NCBI GenBank assembly: GCA_905221605.1
Contig: CAJNDS010001779.1
Location: forward strand, 652,146 to 716,145
DNA length: 64,000 nt
Reading direction: 5' to 3'
Source of the DNA: Symbiodinium natans
Lineage: Eukaryota; Sar; Dinophyceae; Suessiales; Symbiodiniaceae
In this document: piece by piece, positions 44,249 through 51,319 of the stretch
Numbering within the stretch: the stretch's first letter is position 1
Layout of the letters: each line of letters starts with the position of its first letter
Program-made: the position numbers and the translations under genes
The notes under the pieces: model-generated
What the model was told of the DNA's origin: nothing
Seen by the model: the letters and a program-made list of their open reading frames with translations, nothing else
Database searches by the model: none

Positions 44249-44527
44249 ATGGTAAAAATATCCAAATATCACGATATAACAAAGGATTTAAACCCTGATG
44301 ACTACACAATGGACGAAATCAATAAAAATCTGGCGATATACAACAGGTTGTATTACTTGAAGATGAAGCAACGGGAGGGGTGGATAGAAGACAAGAGAGC
44401 AAAAATAAGAAGGGCATACCGTCAAAAGGCAATAGCACAAATGATAAAAGACGACAATATAAATGTTAATGAGCTTTCCAGCCCTTATGAACTTTTGAAT
44501 GCACTGACGAGAAACCCAAGTAAATAA
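44249..44527 (+). CDS. Small basic protein, unknown
   Basis: 92 residues from the ATG (MVKISKYHDITKDL). Mostly helical and basic, with KMKQREGWIEDKRAKIRRAY in the middle; no cysteine motif or membrane segment. Divergently oriented from the polymerase-helicase and sharing its promoter type, so probably expressed with the replication genes. A promoter-like motif before it and a perfect hairpin after it support a real gene. Function not recognised. Confidence 0.65.
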   Translation: MVKISKYHDITKDLNPDDYTMDEINKNLAIYNRLYYLKMKQREGWIEDKRAKIRRAYRQKAIAQMIKDDNINVNELSSPYELLNALTRNPSK

Positions 44528-44564
44528 TAATAATATGTTTTTATTCAAAATATTATTATTATTT
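44522..44564. terminator. Perfect 15-bp hairpin between convergent genes
   Basis: Arms AAATAATAATAATAT / ATATTATTATTATTT with a 13-base loop, covering the stop codon of the plus-strand gene and just beyond the minus-strand gene's end at 44583. Confidence 0.7.
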
Positions 44565-44582
44565 GTTTCCTTTTAATATTTA

Positions 44583-45392
44583 TTACGAGCCTACAGACTG
44601 AACACTTGTTCGCCTTGAACTGGTTCTGCTTCTTATGTATTCTATGGTTTCCTGGGAGCGCCTTGAACTTATTACACTTTGTGGGGGACTTGGCTCATCA
44701 ACATATTCAATTGTTCGGTCGCTACGAACAGAACTTTGAACTGACACAGGCGGGGAGGAATGAATGTGTTCACTTAAGGCTTCCTCTTCAATAGGTAATA
44801 ATGCACTTCTGTTTGAACTTCTGCGAGAACTTGATGATGATGATGAAGGCTCATAAGATTTTTTAACATTCATTGGCAAACTATCATCGCTCTCTTCAGT
44901 TTGTTGTTTCTCTACAGGCGGTTCACTTTCCTCTTCTTGTTCAATTTGTTGCCTTCTGCTTCTCATTTCTACTCTTTCTTCTTTAAACTCATCTTCTCCA
45001 AACATGGCATCGTAAACTCTACGCATTACTGATTTTTTCTGTGGTTGTTCGCGTTCTCGTTCAGTTTCCTTTTCTTTCTCAAGACTCTTTATACTTGATA
45101 CGCTTTCGTCTGTTTGAGTCTGCTTTACTTCTTCTTCTTCTATTGTTTTCATGCTTTCACTTTCTGTTACGCTTGGTGTTTCGTTGAACACATCCGTTTG
45201 TGTTCCTTTATCTGGGTTCTCATTCAATAATATTGTTTTCTTATCGTATTTACCTAAATCAAAATCATCAAAATCAACATCGTCTAATAATCAACCTTGT
45301 TGTGTTCTTTTCTGCTTCTCTGGTAGTATTCTTAATCTATGTGTTCTCGCTTCCCTTGCAATTTCTTCGTATGTGGGGCGCAATCTTAACAT
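44583..45392 (-). pseudogene. Virion-type acidic protein, broken by an in-frame TGA
   Basis: A minus-strand frame starts at ATG 45392 (MLRLRPTYEEIAREARTHRL), meets TGA at 45293-45291 after 33 codons, and continues in the same frame to 44583 for over 230 codons with acidic and serine-rich composition (EEEEVKQTQTDESVSS, SSSSSSSRRSSNRSALLP). The opening LRLRPTYEE matches LKLRPTYDE at the start of the next gene (46411), so the true start is upstream of the stop. Either a nonsense mutation, readthrough or a sequencing error. Downstream the nearest start would be non-ATG. A role as a disordered virion or scaffold protein is a guess from neighbours. Confidence 0.7.
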
Positions 45393-45406
45393 TTTATATT
45401 AATATA

Positions 45407-46411
45407 TTATACTGGTAAAAATGATTTTGCTATTGCTGTTGCTCCTGCCTTTGCTAATGTTTCTACTCCTGCTTTTGCTCCCGCTACTGCTATGTCTCTT
45501 AAAGGTGTTGATGATGATGCTGGTTGTGAAGGAACCAATTCTCCTGTTCCACTTGATGATGCCGATTGTTCTACCCTCTTGGATTTTACACGTCTTCGCT
45601 CTCTTTTAAACAGTTGTTTTTTACGACGTAATTTAGCGCTGTCAAATTCGGCATTCCATTCGTCTAATTCTTTGTGACCCTCTATGATTGATATTAGGTA
45701 TTGCTTCTTTTTCTGGTCCGTTGGTATTTTATTTAATAAATCCACCATTTCGTCTGTTAATAAGTCTCTAACAAACAACTGGAACATTAACCCTCTATAA
45801 GTAACGCTATCATCTTTGAAGACCTTATCAGGGTCAAAACCGTGCGTGTATGCTACTTTTTGTTCTAATGCTGTTACTTCTTCTTCGCTCTCATCATCAT
45901 TTTCTGTTGGAACATCCATTGAATGAACTTCAACACCTGCTGGTAATGACTGATGATGAACATCGTCTAAGTCTTCCTTAGCATCCTCTACGTGCCTTCT
46001 TTGTTCTGCTAGATCCTTCACTCTTCTCAATGCATCGTCTAAATTCCGAATGTGGTCTGGATACCCCTCGTCTTCACTTTCATATGCTTCTACCGGTGTA
46101 TCGTATCCACTTGTTGTTGCACTTGTTTGAATTCCTGCTACAGCAGTTGATACGCCATTCATGACACCGTGATGATTCAACTGTGCTCTTCGTAAATCAT
46201 TCTTAACTTTGTCCTCTTCCTGCTTCTTCAACCCTAAAAAGTCAATGTTATCAAATTGACTTCCGAACTGATTATTTCTAAATAAGGTAGCACGTCTGTC
46301 TATTACTTGTTCTATTGATGGTCTGTTGGGATCACCTTGACTTTCAATCATCCCTACCATTTCATCGTATGTTGGGCGTAGTTTTAATTCTGACTTCAAT
46401 GTTTTAATCAT
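45407..46411 (-). CDS. Putative minor virion protein with hydrophobic tail
   Basis: 334 residues. It starts MIKTLKSELKLRPTYDEMVG, sharing the RPTY(D/E)E box with the neighbouring broken gene. The middle is charged and predicted helical (DDALRRVKDLAEQRRHVEDA). A basic stretch KKQLFKRERRRVKSKR precedes a C-terminal alanine-rich amphipathic segment AKAGVETLAKAGATAIAKSF. Basic region plus amphipathic tail is reminiscent of capsid-internal or membrane-active minor proteins, but I recognise no family. It lies in the minus-strand block with the penton gene. Confidence 0.7.
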   Translation of the reverse strand: MIKTLKSELKLRPTYDEMVGMIESQGDPNRPSIEQVIDRRATLFRNNQFGSQFDNIDFLGLKKQEEDKVKNDLRRAQLNHHGVMNGVSTAVAGIQTSATTSGYDTPVEAYESEDEGYPDHIRNLDDALRRVKDLAEQRRHVEDAKEDLDDVHHQSLPAGVEVHSMDVPTENDDESEEEVTALEQKVAYTHGFDPDKVFKDDSVTYRGLMFQLFVRDLLTDEMVDLLNKIPTDQKKKQYLISIIEGHKELDEWNAEFDSAKLRRKKQLFKRERRRVKSKRVEQSASSSGTGELVPSQPASSSTPLRDIAVAGAKAGVETLAKAGATAIAKSFLPV

Positions 46412-46424
46412 GTTATATTTAAAG

Positions 46425-46431
46425 TTAGATT
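46425..46431 (-). promoter_or_regulatory. AATCTAA motif
   Basis: Minus-strand AATCTAA ending about 14 bases before the ATG at 46411. Confidence 0.45.
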
Positions 46432-46752
46432 TTAATTTATTTCTGCCATTATATTTTTTAATTCTTGTTGTTTTTTCTTCAGTTCTTCTTTTGTTCTTAC
46501 TGGCATCATTGGACGCTCTAATTGTCTGTTAACATCATCCAGTTGACCCTGATAAAGACTCTTCTTCTGATGTTGCACCCAGTCATTACGCAAAGCAACA
46601 TTTTTACCTCTATTTTCTGCTTCTTCAATTCTTAGTTTCATATCTTCAATTTGCTTCCTCCGACTGGCAACACCAAAAGTATCACTAGTATCATAGTATT
46701 GCTCTACTTGGGGTGCTCTACGAAATTCTGGTTTGCTCTTAAAAATACTCAT
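46432..46752 (-). CDS. Small coiled-coil protein of the virion block
   Basis: 106 residues starting MSIFKSKPEFRRAPQVEQYY. The rest is almost wholly charged helix with heptad-like spacing (RKQIEDMKLRIEEAENRGKN; KEELKKKQQELKNIMAEIN), suggesting a coiled coil. It sits between two virion-type genes on the same strand, 20 bases from the next. Its start codon overlaps one arm of a hairpin and an AATCTAA motif lies 13-19 bases upstream. Function unknown. Confidence 0.75.
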   Translation of the reverse strand: MSIFKSKPEFRRAPQVEQYYDTSDTFGVASRRKQIEDMKLRIEEAENRGKNVALRNDWVQHQKKSLYQGQLDDVNRQLERPMMPVRTKEELKKKQQELKNIMAEIN

Positions 46753-46789
46753 TATTAATAATATTTAGATTAAAAATATTATTAATAAT
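46751..46789. terminator. Perfect 16-bp hairpin between 47406 and 46752 genes
   Basis: Arms ATTATTAATAATATTT / AAATATTATTAATAAT. It touches the stop of the upstream gene and the start codon of the downstream gene. The AATCTAA box of the downstream gene sits in the loop. Confidence 0.7.
46765..46771 (-). promoter_or_regulatory. AATCTAA motif in hairpin loop
   Basis: Minus-strand AATCTAA 13-19 bases before the ATG at 46752. Confidence 0.45.
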
Positions 46790-47406
46790 CAAAACATTTT
46801 TGACTTAAAACTGTTTATTTTTTGCATATGTTCCTCTCGTTTTGCTCTTCGTATTTCTTTATAAGATGCCTCTAATAATTCTCTTGCTGTTGGTTGCCTT
46901 GGCACTTCTTCCATTCTAACGGGTTTATACTGTGTTTTAACCTCAATTGGATCACTATGTTGAACAACTTCATTTTGTTTAGGTTGCTCTTGCTTTGAAT
47001 ATTTTGCTTTCATCTCTTCTTCAATTTCTTTCCTTAATTTTTGCTCTACCTTTGTCCCGTAACTTGCCTTTTGCTTATTTACTGGTAATGTTTCTGTTGG
47101 TTGACCCTTACAGTAATGTGGGTGGGTGTTTCTTAGGCTCTTGGGCAACATCTTTTTGTTACAGGCTTCACATTCAACCAGTTCCACTACCTTAACGCTT
47201 CTGGCTAGTTTCTTTGGTTGTGCTTTAGGTTTTGCTTTTGCTGTTGGTTGCGTTTGTTCTGTTGTTTGTTCAACAGGTGCTGTTGTTGTCTCTTCTTGTT
47301 TGATTGGTTCAGTGGGTTCTTCTTCATTGGTTGTTTCAATAATTTCATTTGCTACTGGTTCGGTTGCTTCTTCAGTTTTAACTTCGGTAACTTCCTCACT
47401 GCTCAT
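46789..47406 (-). CDS. Acidic N-terminus / single zinc-finger protein
   Basis: 205 residues. The first 65 are E/T/P-rich and look disordered (TEATEPVANEIIETTNEEEP). A basic patch AKPKAQPKKLARSVK precedes one finger-like motif CEACNKKMLPKSLRNTHPHY with a following C (about residues 77-99), a C2HC/C2H2 arrangement. The C-terminus is basic and helical, ending INSFKSKMF. It lies in the minus-strand block below the penton gene, with an AATCTAG box and a following hairpin. Likely a virion-associated or DNA-binding protein; no family recognised. Confidence 0.75.
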   Translation of the reverse strand: MSSEEVTEVKTEEATEPVANEIIETTNEEEPTEPIKQEETTTAPVEQTTEQTQPTAKAKPKAQPKKLARSVKVVELVECEACNKKMLPKSLRNTHPHYCKGQPTETLPVNKQKASYGTKVEQKLRKEIEEEMKAKYSKQEQPKQNEVVQHSDPIEVKTQYKPVRMEEVPRQPTARELLEASYKEIRRAKREEHMQKINSFKSKMF

Positions 47407-47418
47407 TATTATTATAGT

Positions 47419-47425
47419 CTAGATT
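47419..47425 (-). promoter_or_regulatory. AATCTAG motif
   Basis: Minus-strand AATCTAG 13-19 bases before the ATG at 47406, the same spacing as for the 46752 gene. Confidence 0.45.
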
Positions 47426-47443
47426 TTTCTATTTAGATATTAA

Positions 47444-48280
47444 TTATCCCCTGAAAAATGTTAAGGTAAATGAGATGTCCACCCCATTTAAATTTATAAC
47501 TTGGTTAAGGTGGTTGGTTAATCTGAAATTTAGCCTTCTTAATAATTTGTTAGAGACATCAATATAATCAACACTGCTTAACTCATTGTCATTTATAACG
47601 CCAAGATAGGGAACTGTTACGTTTATTTTCTTTACTATTGATGAGTTACCTGCTACTGTTAATTGGTTGTAGTTGCTAATTTCATTACAATGCAAATACA
47701 AACTCTTGAAGGGGACAAGGTCAACAAAATTACTTGTATAAGGAGCCACATTAGTATACGCATCAGTTGCTGGTGTTGTGTTACCGATTACTCTGTTTAT
47801 TGAACTTAAATTATTCACGTCAACAGGGTCTGAAAATGAACCAGCTAATGGTGCTATTTCCCCATCAGTAAGAAGAACAAAAATAACAGTTGCATAATTA
47901 GAGCTGACTGTAAATTTGTTAGTTGATGTGTTGTAGCTTAAAGAATATGTGTTAGGTCTGTCCACTGTATCAACCAATAAGTTAATTGCAATTTGTATTG
48001 TTTGCGCTAAATCAACCGCTGTGTAGTTACCTTCCGGGATTGTTACTTTACGATAAGTAATACCTGCTATGACACCTGGAGGAATAACTTGATGCATCCA
48101 ATAAATATTGTTGTTTGTGCTGTTTATTGAATACCACGAGTGGGGAATGCTTACCTCATGTATTTGACATAACATGTTCTCATCTAACTGAACTGTTTCA
48201 GGTAAATCAATAGTAAATTCCGATGTTGTACCACTCACTTTATAACTGCTATCAATATAAACCTTTTTGAACTTGAGCAT
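47444..48280 (-). CDS. Penton (minor capsid, single jelly-roll) protein
   Basis: 278 residues. It starts with VYIDSSYKVSGTTSEFTIDL and continues with CQIHEVSIPHSWYSIN, a pattern typical of PLV/Polinton/virophage penton proteins (an 'S-x-x-R/K' N-terminus, then 'x-F-x-x-x-L-P', then a 'P-x-S-W/F-Y-x-I' strand). The C-terminus reads LYLHCNEISNYNQL and later RRLNFRLTNHLNQVINLNG then SFTLTF, the final jelly-roll strands. It would form the pentameric vertices of an icosahedral capsid with the MCP at 49832. Divergent from the lipase gene across a 39-base AT-rich gap. Confidence 0.88.
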   Translation of the reverse strand: MLKFKKVYIDSSYKVSGTTSEFTIDLPETVQLDENMLCQIHEVSIPHSWYSINSTNNNIYWMHQVIPPGVIAGITYRKVTIPEGNYTAVDLAQTIQIAINLLVDTVDRPNTYSLSYNTSTNKFTVSSNYATVIFVLLTDGEIAPLAGSFSDPVDVNNLSSINRVIGNTTPATDAYTNVAPYTSNFVDLVPFKSLYLHCNEISNYNQLTVAGNSSIVKKINVTVPYLGVINDNELSSVDYIDVSNKLLRRLNFRLTNHLNQVINLNGVDISFTLTFFRG

Positions 48281-48319
48281 TATTATTTAACTGACAAAAT
48301 AATTTTATAAGTTAATTAT

Positions 48320-48964
48320 ATGCATAAACATAAACGAGGAAATGAAGGAATACCATACGAAGCACCTAACACAAGAAATAAATTGCATAATGAAGTTAGA
48401 GACGAATTAGCAGGTACTGAAACGTTCTTAACAGACACACAAGGATTAAAATTAGCGTATGAAAATCCTGAAGGGATTTATCAAAATGGATCTATTTTAT
48501 ACATTGCTGGAACGAAAAGCGGGAGAGATGTGTATGATGATCTAAAATTACCGTTTTATCAAACAAGAAACACGAAGAGATACAAAGACGTTGATAAATT
48601 TATTAAAGACGGAACTATAGAGGTTGATGGTAAGAAACTCACAGGTGTAACTGATATTATTAGTCATAGTTTAGGTTCAGCGGTAGGACAACAAATAAAT
48701 AATGATTATGGTAATATTTTTAGAAGTAGGAGTTATGGTTCTCCTTTTGTTTCAGGACAACAACCAGATGAGACAGGGACAAATTTAAGAATACGAAAGG
48801 CTGGTGATGTCGTTAGTATGTTTGATAGAGGAAGCACAACATTAAACAGGGGAACTTTAGACCCACTTGATAATCATAGTTATGCTGACATTGCTAATGT
48901 TCATAATAAGGCAGGTAACTTACCTATAACAACCGATGAGTTTATGCAACAGTTTGAAACATAA
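48320..48964 (+). CDS. Lipase-like alpha/beta hydrolase
   Basis: 214 residues, no signal peptide or transmembrane helix. The nucleophile elbow is SHSLGS within VTDIISHSLGSAVGQQ (about residues 111-126), resembling the GHSLG of class-3 lipases. Downstream RIRKAGDVVSMFD offers an acidic residue and DNHSYADI the histidine, giving a plausible Ser-Asp-His triad. Upstream, ILYIAGTKSGRDVYDDL resembles the oxyanion-hole region of class-3 lipases. The protein is short for the family. It might act on host or vesicle membranes during entry or release; that is inference. Confidence 0.7.
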   Translation: MHKHKRGNEGIPYEAPNTRNKLHNEVRDELAGTETFLTDTQGLKLAYENPEGIYQNGSILYIAGTKSGRDVYDDLKLPFYQTRNTKRYKDVDKFIKDGTIEVDGKKLTGVTDIISHSLGSAVGQQINNDYGNIFRSRSYGSPFVSGQQPDETGTNLRIRKAGDVVSMFDRGSTTLNRGTLDPLDNHSYADIANVHNKAGNLPITTDEFMQQFET

Positions 48965-49002
48965 TTAAAGAATAAACAGTATATAACAGTATATAACCGA
49001 AT

Positions 49003-49656
49003 ATGGATTATTCAAAAGCAAAAATACACAAAATAGTTAATGATATTGATGATGATATTTACATAGGTGCTACTTGTCAAGCATTGTCTAAACGAATGGC
49101 AGAACATAGGAAAAGTATGAAAAGCAAAAGAGATAATCATATTAAGCTATACAAGAAAATGAATGAATTAGGGGTGGAACATTTTAAGATTTTATTGGTT
49201 GAACAAACACCCTGTGAGAATGTGGAACAGTTGAGAGCCATTGAAGGAGATTATATAAGGGAGTTAGGAACTTTAAACAGTCAAATAGCAGGAAGAACAA
49301 GTGGTGATTACAAAAAAGAATTTAAGGAAAGGTATTATCCATCAAAGAAAATATACAGAGAAAACAACCGTGAGATGCTAAACGAGAAAAACAAAGAATA
49401 TTACAATGAAAGAAAAGAAGACATATGTAAAAAACACAGACAGAGATATAACGAAATAACTAGCGTAAAAATGACTTGTGAAGTTTGTGGAACTGTTCAT
49501 AATAAGAAAAACAAGCCTCTACATTTAAGAAGTAAAAAACACCAAGAAGCATTAAATAATCTAAATAATAGTAATAATGTTCGATTACAAAGCGACAACT
49601 TACGAGAAACTGGAGAAGCAACCGAAGGAGAAGAAGTTCAAACAGAACAGTTATGA
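49003..49656 (+). CDS. GIY-YIG nuclease with C2H2-like tail (1)
   Basis: 217 residues. The N-terminal GIY-YIG domain: KIHKIVND (first strand), DIYIGATCQALSKRMAEHR (YIG-like plus the R of helix 1), and a glutamate in QLRAIEGDYIRELG. A long basic linker (REMLNEKNKEYYNERKEDIC) follows, then a finger CEVCGTVHNKKN..LHLRSKKHQEAL that is shared with other genes here. Stand-alone GIY-YIG enzymes are common homing or accessory nucleases in giant viruses and PLVs. Homing, recombination or host/virus-genome cutting are all possible. Confidence 0.85.
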   Translation: MDYSKAKIHKIVNDIDDDIYIGATCQALSKRMAEHRKSMKSKRDNHIKLYKKMNELGVEHFKILLVEQTPCENVEQLRAIEGDYIRELGTLNSQIAGRTSGDYKKEFKERYYPSKKIYRENNREMLNEKNKEYYNERKEDICKKHRQRYNEITSVKMTCEVCGTVHNKKNKPLHLRSKKHQEALNNLNNSNNVRLQSDNLRETGEATEGEEVQTEQL

Positions 49657-49768
49657 AGAGATACGAAAGTTAGTAGAAGATGAAAACGATAATAATATAG
49701 TTAAGGAAGTTAAAAGCAAAAAGAAAAATAGTAAAGAAATTTCATATAACTTTAAATTATTTGATTAA
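49577..49768 (+). CDS. Possible small overlapping protein
   Basis: 63 residues from an ATG (MFDYKATTYEKLEKQPKEKK) inside the 3-prime end of the GIY-YIG gene, in another frame, extending 112 bases past its stop to a hairpin. Highly charged. It contains SYEEIRKL, loosely like the RPTYEEI box of two virion-type genes. The part beyond the nuclease stop keeps the frame open, which gives some support. Could also be chance. Confidence 0.4.
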   Translation: MFDYKATTYEKLEKQPKEKKFKQNSYEEIRKLVEDENDNNIVKEVKSKKKNSKEISYNFKLFD

Positions 49769-49792
49769 CTATTTCAAAATATTTAATCAAAT
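49759..49792. terminator. 10-bp hairpin before the MCP gene
   Basis: Arms ATTTGATTAA / TTAATCAAAT, overlapping the end of the 63-codon frame and about 40 bases before the MCP start. Confidence 0.6.
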
Positions 49793-49831
49793 ATAATTTA
49801 CTTTTTTCTCTGCTAAATTATATATAGAAGT

Positions 49832-51265
49832 ATGGAAACTTTTTCGCCCGAGGATATCCTCATTGACAACCTGTCATTTAAATTAAACAAAGGTAGTTCA
49901 TATATAACTGATAGAAGAAGTGTTACATTTTGGCCTTCTGGTTCAAATATCTATAAACCTACAAGTGGTAATCGTGTATTGAAATTTTCATTAAACGCTG
50001 AAGATAATGCTTGGTTAGACCCCCAAAGTGTAAGAATATTTTTTACATTACAAAATCTTGACGCTGGAGCATTTAATAACAAACTTCGTCCATTATCTCC
50101 TCCTTATAGTTTTTTCAGACGAATGAGAATTATTGCTGGTAATCAGGTTGTTGAAGACTTTGATAATTACAACCGAGTTCATCATATGTTCTCTAAAATG
50201 ATGTCCCAGGGAGCACGAAAAGACGAATCAAATGAAGGGTTTGGTTATCGATATGATGACGAAATTAAAACTCTCGTTAATGACGGTGACACAAGACTAA
50301 AATATGAAGTTAATGGTTTAACTTGTCAAGGCTTTAAGGATAAAATGATTGTTGGATTTAAACCCTTATGTGGTTTATTCAGTCAGTTTAAGTATTTACC
50401 TTTAAAGTATATGGGAAATTTAACAATTGAATTAGAATTGGTTACTAATGCTACTGATTGTGTAATTGACCCTACAGATGTTACAACGGCAGATGCTGTA
50501 GGAAATAGGTTTGTAACTGACGTTAATCCTGCCACGGAAGCAGACGCTGAATTTAGAAATACAAGCATTGATTGGGAAATTAATAATGCTCGTGTTGTTT
50601 GCGATGTTTGCACCCTTGATAATAACTTAAATAATGAATATGTAAAACATCTTTTAGAAGGAAAAGGCCTACCCATTACTTATACAACTTATATTACTCA
50701 ATCTCAATCAGTAAAAGGCACAACCGATATTAACGTCCAAGTCATCCGTTCAGTGTCTAAATTAGTAGCATCTTTCATTACATTTTACAAAGAAGGAGAC
50801 CCAAGCACCGGTTACGAATACTGTGACAAAGAATTTTGTCGTTTCTATCACCCACAACAACAATCAGACGAACAAACTGAAGGAATTTATGACAATAATT
50901 TTGATTTACAAATGCAAATACAATTAGGTTCTAAACTATATGCTGAGTATCCGATTACATCACTTCAAGAATGCTATTATCACTTGAGAAAGGCATTAAA
51001 TCTTCCAATGTTTCATCAACATTCAATGTCAATTGATTTTAGACAATATCGTGACCGTCAATTTGTATTTGGGTTTTCATTTGAAAAAGTGCCTGATAGT
51101 TCATATACTGGAATTAATACACGTGCTGGACAACAGATGTTAGTAAAAGTTAAACCAGCAAATGCTTCAATAACAACTACTGCTATGCCTGATAATATTT
51201 ATATAACATTACTGTCGGAACAAATATTAGAGATACGTGATTTAGGTTTGAAAGTTTTTGACTGA
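49832..51265 (+). CDS. Major capsid protein (double jelly-roll)
   Basis: 477 residues. The N-terminus reads SSYITDRRSVTFWPSGSNIY, then FSLNAEDNAWLDPQSVRIFF; 'Y-x-x-x-R-R-x-V-x-F-x-P-x-G-S' followed by 'WLDPxS' is typical of PLV-type MCPs. Next comes SPPYSFFRRMRIIAGNQVVE, equivalent to the 'F-x-R-x-x-x-x-x-x-G-x-x-x-E-D' strand pair of the first jelly roll. The second half (LPITYTTYITQSQS; MFHQHSMSIDFRQYRDRQFV) supplies the second jelly roll. Length matches the family. It builds the hexon-like trimers of the capsid. A TATA-like TTATATATAGAAG lies just before the ATG. Confidence 0.92.
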   Translation: METFSPEDILIDNLSFKLNKGSSYITDRRSVTFWPSGSNIYKPTSGNRVLKFSLNAEDNAWLDPQSVRIFFTLQNLDAGAFNNKLRPLSPPYSFFRRMRIIAGNQVVEDFDNYNRVHHMFSKMMSQGARKDESNEGFGYRYDDEIKTLVNDGDTRLKYEVNGLTCQGFKDKMIVGFKPLCGLFSQFKYLPLKYMGNLTIELELVTNATDCVIDPTDVTTADAVGNRFVTDVNPATEADAEFRNTSIDWEINNARVVCDVCTLDNNLNNEYVKHLLEGKGLPITYTTYITQSQSVKGTTDINVQVIRSVSKLVASFITFYKEGDPSTGYEYCDKEFCRFYHPQQQSDEQTEGIYDNNFDLQMQIQLGSKLYAEYPITSLQECYYHLRKALNLPMFHQHSMSIDFRQYRDRQFVFGFSFEKVPDSSYTGINTRAGQQMLVKVKPANASITTTAMPDNIYITLLSEQILEIRDLGLKVFD

Positions 51266-51276
51266 TTTTAAGATAA

Positions 51277-51316
51277 TTAATATTAATAAAATTATTATCT
51301 ATTTTATTAATATTAA
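51277..51316. terminator. Perfect 16-bp hairpin between MCP and fibre genes
   Basis: Arms TTAATATTAATAAAAT / ATTTTATTAATATTAA with an 8-base loop. It starts 12 bases after the MCP stop and ends 3 bases before the fibre ATG. TATCTAT in and next to the loop may be the fibre's TCTA box. Confidence 0.75.
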
Positions 51317-51319
51317 CGA

